This document shows, one piece after another, positions 28,393 through 40,356 of a stretch of DNA of 64,000 nucleotides. The position numbers were made by a program, and so were the translations under genes. Positions within the stretch are counted from its first letter, which is position 1, and every line of letters begins with the position of its first letter. The notes beneath the pieces are model-generated. The model was not told the DNA's origin and ran no database searches. It saw only the letters and a list, made by a program, of their open reading frames with translations. Origin of the DNA: Dermatophagoides farinae (taxonomy: Eukaryota; Arthropoda; Arachnida; Sarcoptiformes; Pyroglyphidae); the NCBI RefSeq assembly GCF_024713945.1, contig NC_134680.1, positions 6,445,501-6,509,500 on the forward strand, in the 5' to 3' direction.

Positions 28393-31300
28393 CCGCATAT
28401 TCCAATTTTGAATTGCAACAAATGTAGCTACACACAAAATCAGACCGAAGAAGAAGAAAAAAAAATAGTGGCACCAATTCATGATTAATGATCATAAAAA
28501 AACAGGCTGGAAAAGCAGTCGGTAAAGAATCGGTAACGAAATTGAAATGAAATGAAAGAAAAAAAAATTTCATTTTCAGAATTAAAAACAGAATTTATTC
28601 ACAATTGAGAAAAAAAAATTTTTTGATTTTTTTTTTGTCACACACTGTGTAGGTGGTGGTGGATGAAGAAAAATGAATTTGAAATTGAATTAAAATCTAG
28701 AGGACAAAATAAACGATGGTGATGAATTGATTAATTCCGGATTCCGGTTCTGTTTCCTTTTTCTTTGGTTCAAAGGATTATCGTTGTTTTTTTCTTTCAC
28801 GCCGTTTGTCTCTTTTTTTTCACGATCGATTTTCATTCATTAATTTTTTTCCACCCACACACAAACACACACACACACACACTGAAATTATGATGATGTT
28901 TGCGATAAAAAAAAGCCGAAACCAGACAAAAACGAAAATCCGGCCACCAAAAAAAAACTACTACTGAACATGAAGATTTTAAACATTGTGAAAACATCAT
29001 CATCCATGAACAAAACAAAAACAACAACAACAACAAAAAAATTGGAAAATGAACGACGAAAATAATGAAAAAAAAACTTTGAAGATCCATAAGAATCTCA
29101 TTTACTACTACTACAGAAAGAAAAACTTATCAGAATTTCATTATTAAGCTATAAACAGAAATGAATGAATAATTTATTCTTTATGGGCAATATTTTTTTT
29201 TTTTTTTTTTTGCTCGATTCAATTCGATTCTTTACTTGCTTCATCATCATCATCATCATCATGATTGTCATCGAGAATTCTGCTCCACTTTTTTCCCTTG
29301 TTCATTATTTTTTTTTGATATAAAACAATCACCGTTTTATTTTGTAACCGGATATATTACAAATAATAACAATAATCGTAATTCATAAATGACGAATCAC
29401 TTGGGAATAATAAATTTTTTTCTCTCCTGTTCATTATCGTCATCGTCATCATTATGATGATGATGATCATCAATATATTTATTATCACCACGGTTATAAT
29501 TGATTTATTCAGCATATATCCAGAATCCAATGAAAAAAAAGAACCAGAATTTTAAATTTTTTTTTGCAATTTCGATGGAAAAAATTTTTTTTTGAAAGAA
29601 TTTGGTTTTTGTTTTTTTCACTGCAAAAGATTAAAAGCCGATTATTTATCAAGTATCAAGATCACTTGTACCATATAATGATAATCATCATCAAGCAAGC
29701 AGACACACACCAAATCATCATTTTTTGGCTATAGCAATCAACAAACAAACAAGCAAGTAGTGAAAATGGAAACCAAATTATTCCAATCAACTCTGTGTGT
29801 GTGTGTTTGTGTTTGTAAACGATGTACGATGAATAGTAAATGAATTTGGTGATATTTTTACATTTGGAAACGTTTTTGTTGTTGTTGTTCATTTGATTAT
29901 TTAGAGCAAACTACTAACTTTTTTTTGTAAATGTAGAATTCAGTCATTCAGCTAATAATCATAATGATGATGATGAGAATAATAACCAAAAATTACGAGA
30001 ATACTAGAATCCAATCCGATTCTCTCTCTCTCTTGCTGGACAATGAAATTGTGTATTAAGCAAAAAAAAAAAAAAAAAAGAAAAAAGTTTTCAGCACAAT
30101 TCATTTTCAATGATTTCACATTCATTCATTTGTGCAAAATGATCATTATTACAAGTTCAACGATTCGTTTTTGTAATCTAAAAAAAAAATCTCAAATTAA
30201 GCCATAAACAACAACAACGACGACAACAACAACAACCAAAAACTAATCATGTTGACAATTACGTGCAATAGTTGACTATAGAATTTCAAGAATTTCTGAA
30301 TATCTGATATGGATCAATTAAACAATGCAACAATATTGATAGCAAAAAAAAAAATAAGAATTAAAAACAGAATATCAATATCAATTTGTTTCGGAAATTA
30401 TTCCATATGCCAAATAGAAAGCAAATTCTGTTCACACCATGATTTCAGTACAGAATCAAAATGGTGTTTGTGCGTATGTGTTCAATTAATCTGGTCAAAA
30501 AAAAAAAAAAATAAAAATTCCAAACATCTAGATATCCACTAGATATTATTAGGTTATTATTCTTATCGTCAAGTTGATTATATATGACTTTATTATCTAA
30601 ATCCAAGCAGCCAAACACCCACAAACGCTGAAACATACACACACACACAGACAGAATTATTTCATTTTTTTTTAAAGCAAAAAAATTCTGATATACCAAA
30701 TTCTGTTATTTCATCTTGATATATTAATACTATGTATGTATAACTGGTGTAGACAAATGGTGGTGAATATTATGGCAATAGCAATAGACACACAGTATAT
30801 ATAAATTGAACAAACGTTTTATTTATTTATTTTTTTTTTTCATTTTATTTTTGGTTCGTGCTTTGCCTATTAAAAACAACACATAGTGCATCACACACAC
30901 AGACATATTCGATTAACTATTATTGGTACTAGACACATTTATATATTTACTAAAATTCATATGATAATATAATCACACCCTATTTGTTGACGCCCATCTA
31001 AAAAATGTACTAGCAGCATTGTAGCAGTAGTGAACTATTATCATGAGTTAATTATATGCTAATAATAATAATAATAACCATCATCATCATCATCATTATG
31101 ATCACCATTTTTTTCTCTTCAGTTTGTACATTTATATTGATGTGCTCTATGAGAGATTTAGGATTCTGGAGAGAGAAAGAAAAAAAAAAGAGAAACGATT
31201 ACAGAATCTTGAATCTAGATTATGTTATTAATAATTTCCATTCATACATATGTGTGTGGTACACAGACAGATTTTCTTTATTTTTTTTTTTTCGTTTTGA

Positions 31301-34300
31301 AACAAAACAAAAAAAATGTTTCAGAAATAAAATGGAGACAAATAAGAAAAACTTTTCAGAAACAGACAGCGATGATGATGATTTTGAAAACAATATGGTC
31401 GCACACAATCGATTGATTACCATTTTGTTCTGGTAAAATTTTTCAACAAAAAAAAATAAATATTTCTCTCGGGACATTTCATTTACACACAAACAGACAC
31501 GAAAAACTCATCTTTAATTCAAATGAACAGAAAAAAAGAGACCGTTATAATGGTATGTGTTATAACGATTTAATCATCATCATCATCATCATCACCGTGA
31601 ATAAATGTTTTCTATGGTCAATGATTTTTTTTGTGTGTAAAATAATGACATTCACCACACACACACACAAACACACAGAAAAACCGAAAACAACAACAAA
31701 ATACATGTCCAGGTATCATGATGATGATGATGATGATTGCCATCATCATTTTTTTTCGTTTAACTCGGAACTAGTAATAAACTGGTCAAAAAAAAAATGA
31801 AAATAAATTACTACAACAGAGAATAAAATCATGAATATGGTTGTTTTTTTGTTTTTCGCTTAAAATCGCATTTTTTTTCCCAGTAAACTTTCCCTATACA
31901 ACAACAACAACCGAAATATTCCATGTTATTATTGGGACCCAAGAGACAAATATTTTCAGAATATTCTTACTTTACATACCTAGTCTTAATAATGATGATG
32001 ACGATAAAGACAAAGAATATGAAAATATAAAAATAAAATTCACAGGAATAGAGAAAAAAATTCTTGTTTTTTTTCACAATTTCCAGATAGAAAAAAAAAT
32101 CAAGAAAAATGACCATTCCATAATCACGAAATTGATGTGAATTTGTACAAAAAAAAGTATGTGTGTGTGTTGAACGAAATAAACAAAAAAATGGTCGTCA
32201 TTTTCAGTAGTGAACCAGAAAAAAAATTGGTTCAATTTAAGAAAACAAACAAACAAACAAAAATCAAAGGTGCACCATTCACATAAATATGCACCATTAT
32301 CTTGTTTGACTATGTTTTTTTTCCTTCTGGAAATTTGCCGTGATTTGTTTCGATTCACACACGAAAATGGCCAACAGAATATTCTACTGTCATCGAATTT
32401 ACATGAGCAAAAAAAAAATTTCTAATTTCAAAACATAAAAAAAAATTCTATGAATATTCTGTGTGTGTGTGGAAAAATTGGATAAATTTTTCGATTTTTT
32501 TTGAAAAAAAAAACAGAAAAATTAACGATAATTCATAAATAATGTGACGACGATGGAAATAAAAAAAAACAAAACACACGCATACACACACACACACACA
32601 CACACATTAGAAAATCATCGTCAACAGATTAATAATTCATCGATGATGATGATGATATTACCATCATCATCATCGTAAGAAAACGAATAAAAAAAAACAT
32701 TACGGTTCAATAAAATTTATGGCAAAACGAATAGAAAAAAACATTTACGTTTTTCATTCATAAATGGCTCTTGTGTGAAAACACACACAGAATGGACAGA
32801 AAATTGTTCAACATATTATCATCGATATGGATTTTTTTTTGCTTTTCTTTTGTTTTCTCAGTGATTTTAATGGATTCAAACAAACAAAATTTTTTCAGAA
32901 TTTTTTTTTGCCCCCAATAAATTATTACGTTGTCGACAACAACGCCGATGATGACATATTTGACTTTCAATTTATGGATTTGATATGATGTTTTTTGAAG
33001 AAGAACAAGAAGAAAAAGAAGAAAGAAAACCTAAACTGAAGTTAATCTGATTAAAAAAAACAAATTGGAATTTAGTTTCGATTCAACCTGAAAAATGTCA
33101 ACAACAGATATTCAATAATGAATGCATTTGATAATTGTTGTTGTTCTTGTTCAGTTTGTCTATTTTTTTCCGCCGTGTGATTGGTCATATTGGCTTAAAT
33201 GAAGAGATACGATCGGTGCAAAAAAGAAAATGATTTGTACATGTATGTGTACAAGTGTCGAACAAGAACGGAAAAACTTTATTCTGGTCGCTTGTTAGAT
33301 AGTAGAAGTAAGAAAGAAAAAACTTTTTATACTCGTTTGCTTTGTACTTTGGTGCAAATTTTTTTTTCTCCGAATTTAAAGGGAAAAAAACCGCTGCCAT
33401 ACCAGTTATGAATATATTAGAGAATCCAAACCAGAATCAAATGGGTAGAGAAGAAGAGCTGGAACACGAAACTTTTTCCTTTTCTCTTCTTCTATTCATC
33501 ATCATCATCATCATCATTATCGTTCCAAGAATATGATGGTAAGAAGTAAGAGAGAGAGAGAGCCAGGAATCAAAAAGAAAAACTTGGATGTGAAGAAAAA
33601 GAAAATATTCTGCTGTATATGAATAACAAAAACATTTTATAATCATAAAAGCAGAGAATTTCTGATGAAAAAAATTTCCGTCAAATGATAATGGCGATGA
33701 TTATGATTTTGAGAAAAAAAAAATTATAAAATTATTACCATTTTGACCCTATCGGGACTGTCTATATAGACCCGACATTTTTTCTTCTGTTTCTTATTGA
33801 CCAAAAGAAGAAAAGTTTTCGGGAAAAAATTTTCTTTTTCGTTGAAAGTAAAAGTTTTTCCAGTTTGTTGTTGTTGTTGGAACGTTTGATGAATGTTTCA
33901 AACAGCGAAAAAAAAATCAAAAGTTTAACTAAAGTGTTGAAATGATAACAAAAAAAAAATTTCCACTTTCCCAAACACACTGGGAAAAAAAAGTTTCGGT
34001 CAATTTGTTTCCTGTTTTTTTTCATCCACATTAATTTTTTTTGTCAAATTTTAAAATTTTTGAAACAAAGAAAAATGAAATTTTTTCTTTGTTGTTGTTG
34101 TTGTTGTTGTTCACTGGATAAACTTTGTTTCCACACATTCATTCATACAGCAAACAACAACAACAACAACAACAATAAATGATGATCACCATCAAGATTG
34201 CAACAAGAAAAAAAATTTTCTGCGTGTGTGTAAATCAAGCAAACAGAGCAACGAAAAAAAAAACTGAGCATTCATCCAGATGGGCTTGTTTTTTTCGTTT

Positions 34301-35226
34301 TTTTTTGTTTTTTATCCAAAATGATAAAATTCACAGACGAAAGAAAAAAACAAAAGAGTGAGAAAAATTTTTCAAAATGAAATTGAATTGACAAAAAAAA
34401 TAAAGAAAAACAGAATGAATGAATGACAATGACGATGGCGATGATGATGATGAACAGAATTCAAGAATATAAAAACAGATTCTTTGCAGTTACTATAGCA
34501 ACAGCGCACATAATTTGAAAACTTTATTTTTTTTTTTTTTTTTTTTTTGAAAAAAAACTTATTCTTTACTGGAACTGTAAAAAAAAAAATTTTCAGAAAA
34601 AAAAATCATTTTGAATAAAATGAAATGAAAAAAAAACTTGAAATGAGTAGAAAAAGAAACTTTTTTTTTCTTTGCTGCATATATTTCCGGAATATTCTTG
34701 AATGAATTTTATTCAATTGAAAACACACACACACACACACAGAATTTGACGTCTGTTTTCAATTATTTTATATATCTGGATTCTAAAATGTCTAGTGGGT
34801 GTTTAGAGTTTTTTTTCTAAAAAAAATTTTTGAAAAATTCAATTTTTCTCCCTCCTTTTTCTCTCTCTGCAGAATTTATTCTCATGGTTCATTGGTTATT
34901 GTTGTTGTTGTTGTTTGTTGTTGATGGAAATCTTGAGATAAATTTCAGAAAAAACAAAACAAAACAAAATTCTTAAAGAAAAATCATCATCATCATGTTT
35001 AATCAGGCTTAAAATGGAACCAGATTTTTTTTTGTCGAAAAAAAAAATCAAAAAGCAAGTTTTCCCAATGATATTCAAATGTAAAATAATGAAAAATTTG
35101 AATTCAATGTCAAATTTTGATTTTCAAGCCAAGACACACACACACAATACTTTACTATACCATCCACTTACCCAGATAAGTACTGGCGCCAGTCAATATG
35201 AAGAGCACTTTGATTGTATCCAACAT
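1010..35226 (-). CDS. Cadherin related to CadN/shotgun, whole coding region (7 exons)
   Basis: Single-pass adhesion-type receptor. Joined exons on the minus strand are 35172-35226, 18997-19350, 8281-8467, 7733-8156, 7344-7631, 4000-4108 and 1010-3879. Every junction has GT-AG ends and matching phase, giving 1429 codons including the stop. Order: signal peptide (1-18); Ser/Asn/Gln-rich N-terminal region (19-410) with a dibasic RKRNRKK site near 325; cadherin repeat 1 (about 415-547, ending DINDN); repeat 2 (about 548-681, with the CCLDRE motif typical of CadN and shotgun, ending in DDNDEPPQF); a divergent region (about 682-1070); membrane span about 1076-1098; cytoplasmic tail of about 330 residues. 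The joined segment LSGNGVDYEHPEQSKF across the exon 6/7 junction follows the CadN pattern. The tail shows no beta-catenin binding motif and there are no EGF or laminin-G domains, so it is much shorter than classical arthropod cadherins. Family call is confident; orthology is not. Confidence 0.85.
4000..4108 (-). CDS. Cadherin exon 6: middle of first cadherin repeat
   Basis: Short 109 bp exon giving VKALMINDSNGS...GGLMFILSG. Its end matches the Y/F-x-L-x-G strand that precedes the residues linking to exon 7 in CadN-like repeats. The acceptor is CAACAATCTAG and the donor AAGTG then GTATGC. One leftover G joins GC of exon 7 as Gly. Too short to be found by open-frame length; found from domain continuity and phase. 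Confidence 0.8.
4109..7343 (-). other. Cadherin intron 5 (3.2 kb)
   Basis: Between exons 5 and 6. Contains poly-T/A, (CA)n at 6652-6678, (TG)n at 6849-6886 and several (CAT)n runs near 6216-6280. No additional exon or RNA gene recognised. Confidence 0.75.
6849..6886. repeat. (TG)19 microsatellite
   Basis: 38 bp uninterrupted dinucleotide repeat in cadherin intron 5, the longest TG run noted in the window. Confidence 0.95.
7344..7631 (-). CDS. Cadherin exon 5: start of first cadherin repeat
   Basis: 96 residues: a Lys/Ser-rich then acidic linker, followed by VYEVIVNEEETDLPKKLFQ, the N-terminal strand of a cadherin repeat with the Glu calcium ligand. The acceptor is TTGTTTTAG and the donor TTTCAG then GTTCGT, both in phase 0. 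Translation past the donor quickly becomes low complexity, which confirms the exon end. Confidence 0.85.
7733..8156 (-). CDS. Cadherin exon 4: pro-region with dibasic site
   Basis: About 141 residues, mostly Asn/His/Gln/Thr/Asp-rich low complexity. Near the 3' end is a strongly basic stretch (RKRNRKK) that looks like a proprotein convertase site, as expected where classical cadherins lose a prodomain before the first repeat. Acceptor CGCACAG, donor AAAATG then GTATGA, phase 0. A long threonine run from an (ACT)n repeat lies at about 7997-8029. Confidence 0.75.
8281..8467 (-). CDS. Cadherin exon 3
   Basis: 62-residue low-complexity segment rich in Ser and Pro-Leu repeats. The acceptor is TATATGCAG and the donor is TTTATG then GTATGA. 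Two leftover bases (TG) join the first base of exon 4 as a Trp codon, keeping the frame open. No known domain. It lies in the putative pro-region ahead of the first cadherin repeat. Confidence 0.7.
8468..18996 (-). other. Cadherin intron 2 (10.5 kb)
   Basis: Connects exon 2 to exon 3 with matching phase. Dense microsatellites and A/T runs; the many short open frames are low complexity. A less repetitive, GC-richer island at about 17050-17180 is discussed separately. No exon of another gene is supported. Confidence 0.65.
15253..15279. repeat. (AG)n microsatellite
   Basis: 27 bp AG repeat in cadherin intron 2. Confidence 0.95.
18997..19350 (-). CDS. Cadherin exon 2: Asn/Ser-rich N-terminal region
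   Basis: About 117 residues rich in Asn, Ser and Thr with many potential N-glycosylation sites (for example NES, NSS, NQT, NQS). The acceptor follows a long pyrimidine tract ending in TTCATAG; the donor is AAAA then GTATGT. It leaves one base (A) that joins AG at the start of exon 3 as a Lys codon. No domain is recognised. Sequence further 5' in the same frame is the translated pyrimidine tract, not protein. Confidence 0.7.
24594..24613 (+). repeat. Short interstitial (TTAGG)4 array
   Basis: Four perfect copies of TTAGG, the common arthropod telomere unit, inside the interior of the inverted-repeat element. Too short to imply a former chromosome end. Confidence 0.8.
24638..24662. repeat. Perfect 11 bp hairpin
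   Basis: CAAACCTCACC, a 3-base GAA loop, then the exact complement. Lies in the interior of the inverted-repeat element, 25 bases after the TTAGG array. Confidence 0.8.
24785..24855 (+). repeat. 36 bp imperfect tandem duplication
   Basis: Two adjacent units of about 36 bp (beginning GTAAAGTYAACACTGACGTT) differing at a few positions, within the inverted-repeat element. Confidence 0.75.
26243..26507 (-). pseudogene. Decayed Ty1/copia-like protease-region fragment
   Basis: An 80-plus-codon minus-strand frame without a start codon ends at TAG 26243-26245. Its middle reads QIHIANAVNNLAIGKGKF, then KLVCVEL. This follows the pattern I(x)IAN-x(4)-AIGKG-x(n)-VEL of the segment after the catalytic DSG in copia-type aspartic proteases. 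A DS pair lies 26 residues before IAN, where DSG is expected, but the following residues are not GA, so it is not a functional protease. A +1 shift past the stop gives PLNGFISMI, like the next conserved block (PFNLIS). Judged a frameshifted remnant; no LTRs seen. Confidence 0.35.
35172..35226 (-). CDS. Cadherin exon 1: signal peptide
   Basis: Starts ATG at 35226 and encodes MLDTIKVLFILTGASTYL, a plausible signal peptide, then one base of the next codon before a near-consensus donor (G then GTAAGT). The leftover base joins the two bases at the start of the exon at 19350 to give a Val codon, so the phase fits exactly. No in-frame alternative signal sequence is seen closer to exon 2. The link spans a 15.8 kb intron and rests on phase, donor quality and signal-peptide character only, so it is the least certain exon of this gene. 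Confidence 0.55.
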
Positions 35227-38200
35227 TTTTCTGCTTCTTTTGTTTTTTTTTCACACTTTTCTAGGCCCGTTTACATTTGCTGTTGGTGTTGAACAGGACA
35301 GAATCGAATTTTTTTTGATTTTTTAATAGGAAAAAAAATTTTTTTTTTTTCGATGGTTACGGTGACAAAGATGACAAAATATTCACTGGATTTTCATCAC
35401 CCAAATTGAAAAATAATATGATCACACACACACACACAAACAGAAAACAAACAAAAACACAAAAACACTAGAGACACTTAATAATTGAACCATGAATGAA
35501 TGGCCAACAAACACAAATCACATCACATCCCATAACAACAAAAAAAATTTACATGAATTTCCATATATAGAATATTCTTGTAAACGTGTATGTGTTTGTG
35601 CCAGAAAAAAAACACACATACACGCGATTTCATCACCGTATTGTTGCCAATTGTCGCTGTTGTTGTTTGTTTTCTGGTGCCACAAAATGTTTCACGATGT
35701 GTTATATGATGTTGATGTCGATTTATGAATCGATCGCTGAGAAATCCATTCTATCTTATTCTAGATGGAATATTCTAGAGGAATGGAAGAAGAAAAAACA
35801 AACCAGATCAAAATACATTAGTTTTAATAGTTCAGATTCATGCTTTTTAAATTTTTTTCAACGAAAAAAAAAATTCTAATTAAGAAAAAAATTCATTAAA
35901 ATTCAACAACAAAACAAAAACATCGCTTGCATTATCATTATCGACAACAGCGACAACAACAACAACATTAGGTATCACATTAGACACCATTATCATTATC
36001 ATAGTCATCATCATCATTGTCATTGTGTTTATGGATGATATTAACACAAAAACCTTTGAAAATTGATCAAAAAAAAAAAAATCAGCACATTTCACAAACT
36101 TTTTCACATCTACATCACCGACGCCACCATCCGGGTGATAATAATCGATCATCATCGAATTTAATGCATGTAATTCATCATCATTATATATAATACGACG
36201 ATGAAGAGATGATTATTCTGTCTGATAATGCGAACATTATTAACAATAGGAAAAAATGGATGAATTAATTGTTTGAAAATTGCTTGAATTCTTTGTGATC
36301 TTAGTTTCCCAAAGAAATAAATAAAATAGAATGAAAAGAAGCTCATCGATAATTGTATATCGTTCACAATTTGTGTGTGTGTGTGTATGTGTGTTTGATG
36401 ATGAAAATCCATAATTAATATACACATCCAGATCCAGACATGAATGAAAGAGTGAGTGATCTCTTTTGGAAATTGACTTTTTGACATTTAAATCGATTAA
36501 AATTCTATTTCTAGTTTCTTATTCTGTTTACTATTTCTAAATTTTATTTTGGAGCAATGAGCACCAAGAAAAAAAAATTCAATCGGAAATCAATTTCAAT
36601 TTCGGACACTTGGTTCATAATGTTTTTTTTGTTTTCTCTCTCTCTCTCTCTTTTTTTTCGTCGATCAAGAAAAAAACAATAATTTTTTTCAAATTCGAAA
36701 ACAATTCTTTTCTGAAACTTCAACGCACACACACACACACAGGTTTGATTCCCAAATGACCCTTTTCTGTTGTTGTTGTTGTTGTTTTTTTTCCGCTGTT
36801 ACAAAGAATGAAATGAAAAATTTCATGATCAATTTGGTAAATTGAAATTCTTTGAAGTTCACACACACACACACACTGAAACATCAAATAAAATGGACCA
36901 TTGATGATGATGATGATGATGATGATTGTTATTGAATGAATGGCAAAGAAAAAAAAACCTTGATTACCGAAAATAATAAATTTCAAGTGTTTTTTTTCTG
37001 AACAAAACAAAACAAAAAATGGATTTTTTTCCTTCCCTTATCAAACAAAAAGAATCTGAAACTATGTGAACCGGAAGTCCATGGACAAATAAAACAGAAT
37101 CGGATATAAAAAAAAATTAAAATTAAATGAATGAATGAAAAAAAAATTGAAAAATAAATAATTCCAGCCCCCCGCGCCCCAAGAAAAACGGAAACGGAAA
37201 AATTAAATTAGATTTTCCCATTGATTCACGTGAAAACAAACATTTTTTTTCGGAGATTTTGTCCTTGATATCATTATTCTGGTGTCCACCAACACCATCA
37301 TCATCATCTTGATGATATTGATTGCCATGTCAACTTCCACTGTCCACTTATTAATGTTGTTAATGTTATCATGATTGAATTGTCGAAAAAACAAAAAATA
37401 AATATCACTGATAATGACACATTTTTTTTTGTTTACTTCTTATTGAAGCATATAAAAGATTCTTTCAATTATTTCGACCATAAAATATGGCGACAATAAC
37501 AACAGCAAATAACAAAACTTGAAGAATTCAATATATGAAAATGTAGACAAAATTCACATCCGAACTTGATTAATTATCAATGATGGACGAACGACAACTG
37601 ATCGAATGATGATATATTGATATTTTCATTATTATTATTACATTGCGATACTCAGAATTTCCATGCCAGAAACATTGTATCTAGCCATTTTCATGGACAT
37701 TTCTTTGATCAATCATGGATCAAAATGGAGAAAAAATGAATATGCCGAAAATAAATATCAGACATATGAATACACAAATAATGAACAAGATGTATGAAGC
37801 AAAAAAAAAAAAAAACAAATCAAATCAAACATTCAATGATTGAAAGTGGCAATGGAGAGTGAAAACAAAACAAAACAGAAAAAAGAAGAAGAATTTCATA
37901 TGCTTAATTGAAGAAAATGGACAAATATCATCGATGTGAAATATAAACAGAATGGAAAAGAAATGGATGTTTGTCTGTTTGACTGTGTGTGTGTGGACAT
38001 AAACTGATAGCAGAATATATTTTTTTTCTATAAGAAAAAGTCCAAAAAAAAAGTTTTTTTTTCTGCAAAAGAATTATAAGTTCCAGAATATTCTTTGTGT
38101 GTGTGTGTTTGGATGATTTTAGGCTATTTATTTTCTGGCCAATTTATCGATAATTATTTAGCGATTTATTTACAATGTTTTGTTTTGTTTTGTATTCATC

Positions 38201-39167
38201 GTTGTCGAGAAAAAGAGAAAAAAAACAAAAAAAAAAGAAGGTCGAAAATCTATTTATGATCTACACACATTTTTGTTTTGTTTTGTTTCAATTCTTGTAA
38301 AATTGGTAATGATGATGGAAACGAAAAAAAAAGATAAGTGAATGCCAACAACATTGAACAAATGATGATGATAATGATGGTGAGAAATAAGATTATTTAG
38401 CTAATGGAACCACCACCACCACCACGAGTCCAAACACACACACACACACGCACACTGAGAGAAAACTTGACCAAATAAGAATTTGGACGAAATAAAAAAA
38501 AAATGGAATAGAATAAATCCTAGGCCATCTAGCCAAGAAAAGAAAAATATTCTTGATCAAAAAATGACCATTTTCCGAACAAAACAAAACAAAACAAAAA
38601 AACATTTGAAACAAATGAAAAACAAAAAAAAACAAAGAGAGATAATTGGCTTAAATTTGATTAATCAAGACTCTGAGTTTTTTTTTGTTGTTGTTGTTTT
38701 GTTGTTGTTTCATTTTGGTTCGGCTTTGGTTTGGATTTTTTCTTTTCGAAACCAAAATGGACAACAGTAACAAATAAAAAGAGATTGAGAATATTTTCAT
38801 TTTTGGACAAGATTTGGGCCTGTCTGATCTTGTTTGTTTGTTGTTGGAAGGATAACAACAACAACAACAACAACAATGTGTGTGTGTGCAAGTCATTTGT
38901 TTGTCAACGATAATTACAATGATGTTGGACAATTTTTCCAATGTTTTTTTTTTGCTTTGCTAGTGGATGTAAAAGAATCAAGAATTTCAATTTGAACCAC
39001 AACAACAACAATGTTGATGATGATGAAGAGCTAATCAGTTTTTACTAGTGACGATGATTCTATTTTTTTCGGAATTTTGCCAGAATTTTTTTTTTGTTGG
39101 CAAGTTCATTGAATAAATATCACGCAAGTTTTTTTTTCCAAAAATTTTGTTTGGATGAAAATTTACA

Positions 39168-39198
<31 letters not shown>

Positions 39199-40332
39199 AA
39201 ATTAAACAAACAAATTATCACCTGCAAATGTCATTTATTTTGAAATATGAATTTTGATGAGTTTTTTTTCCATTCTGTCAACTTACTTTTTGTTTTTGTT
39301 TTTTTTTGTCGCAAGAATAAATATGAATGAATGAGGAAATTTCAATCAAATTCACAACACACACAAACACACACAGAATGAGATGCTGAATTTTTTTTTC
39401 AAGAATTATTATTCATTGATTGATGATTGATTTGAATTCTGAATGATGATCGATATCATATGGATTGTTCCATTGCAATTATTGATGATTGAAATTTGAT
39501 AAAAAAAATTTTTATCACTGCAAATAAACAAATTGTCATGGAGGCAAACAAAAAAAAATGTCAAATTCGATTAAGTCGATATGATCATCATGATGTTTAT
39601 TGAATATTAATGTTCATCATTAAATTCTTGATGCAAAAAAAAAAGAAGAATGAAGAAGAATTTCTTTTCTTTTTATGAATTTTTGAGTGACAACGTATGC
39701 ATGCACATGATGCATGTAATCGAATGAAATGAATGAATATATGAGATATGGCTGGAAAAACTAAAATTCTGAAATTCTTTCACACAGACACACACACACA
39801 CACAGAATACGGTTGTTATATGGGCGCAAAAGCAAATCGATTCTTTTGGTTTTGGTTGTGCAGAAACCTGAATAAAAAAAATGTAAACGCAAATATGATG
39901 TGTTTCATGAGTGGTAGTAGTGGCATAGTAAATAGTGAAAAACTGATATTGACCACTACCATGATCACGTAAACGTTGGAGATGGATAAAAAAAAATTCT
40001 GGTCACTTGAATATGATGCACAAACATTGAAAATTCTGGTTCAAATAGTTAAAAACAAAAAGAAAAAATTTTTTTCAAATTAACTAATTAGATGAAATCA
40101 TCGACGAATTTAAAGCAAATTCTCTGTGAAACAAATTTTTTACCTGAATGAAAAAATAAATAAAATAAAAACTATCCCAATGGGACATTGATGCATTGTG
40201 GAATTGTAAAATTTTAACGAAAATATAAAACTTTTCAATGTTTCAGTTGTCGTAGATTACGCATCTAACCTAGCGCATAATTTACAAATGTCGAATTTCT
40301 TTCTCAATCGCTGCTGAATCTCCTTGTTTTTC

Positions 40333-40356
40333 GGTTGAAAAAGAATTTTTTCAACC
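40333..40356. repeat. 10 bp stem-loop
   Basis: GGTTGAAAAA, loop GAAT, then the exact complement. It lies in one of the few non-microsatellite stretches of this intergenic region. Confidence 0.7.

Larger units (their letters stand above)
19351..35171 (-). other. Cadherin intron 1 (15.8 kb)
   Basis: Repeat-rich DNA holding the inverted-repeat element at 24186-25096 and the retrotransposon-like fragment at 26243-26507. A Lys/Asn/Gln-rich open frame on the plus strand at 21514-22080 is judged non-coding. The assignment as intron depends on exon 1 being correct. Confidence 0.5.

Noticed and set aside
33760-33771. 12 bp palindrome GTCTATATAGAC
   Set aside because: Short AT-centred palindromes are expected by chance in this base composition.
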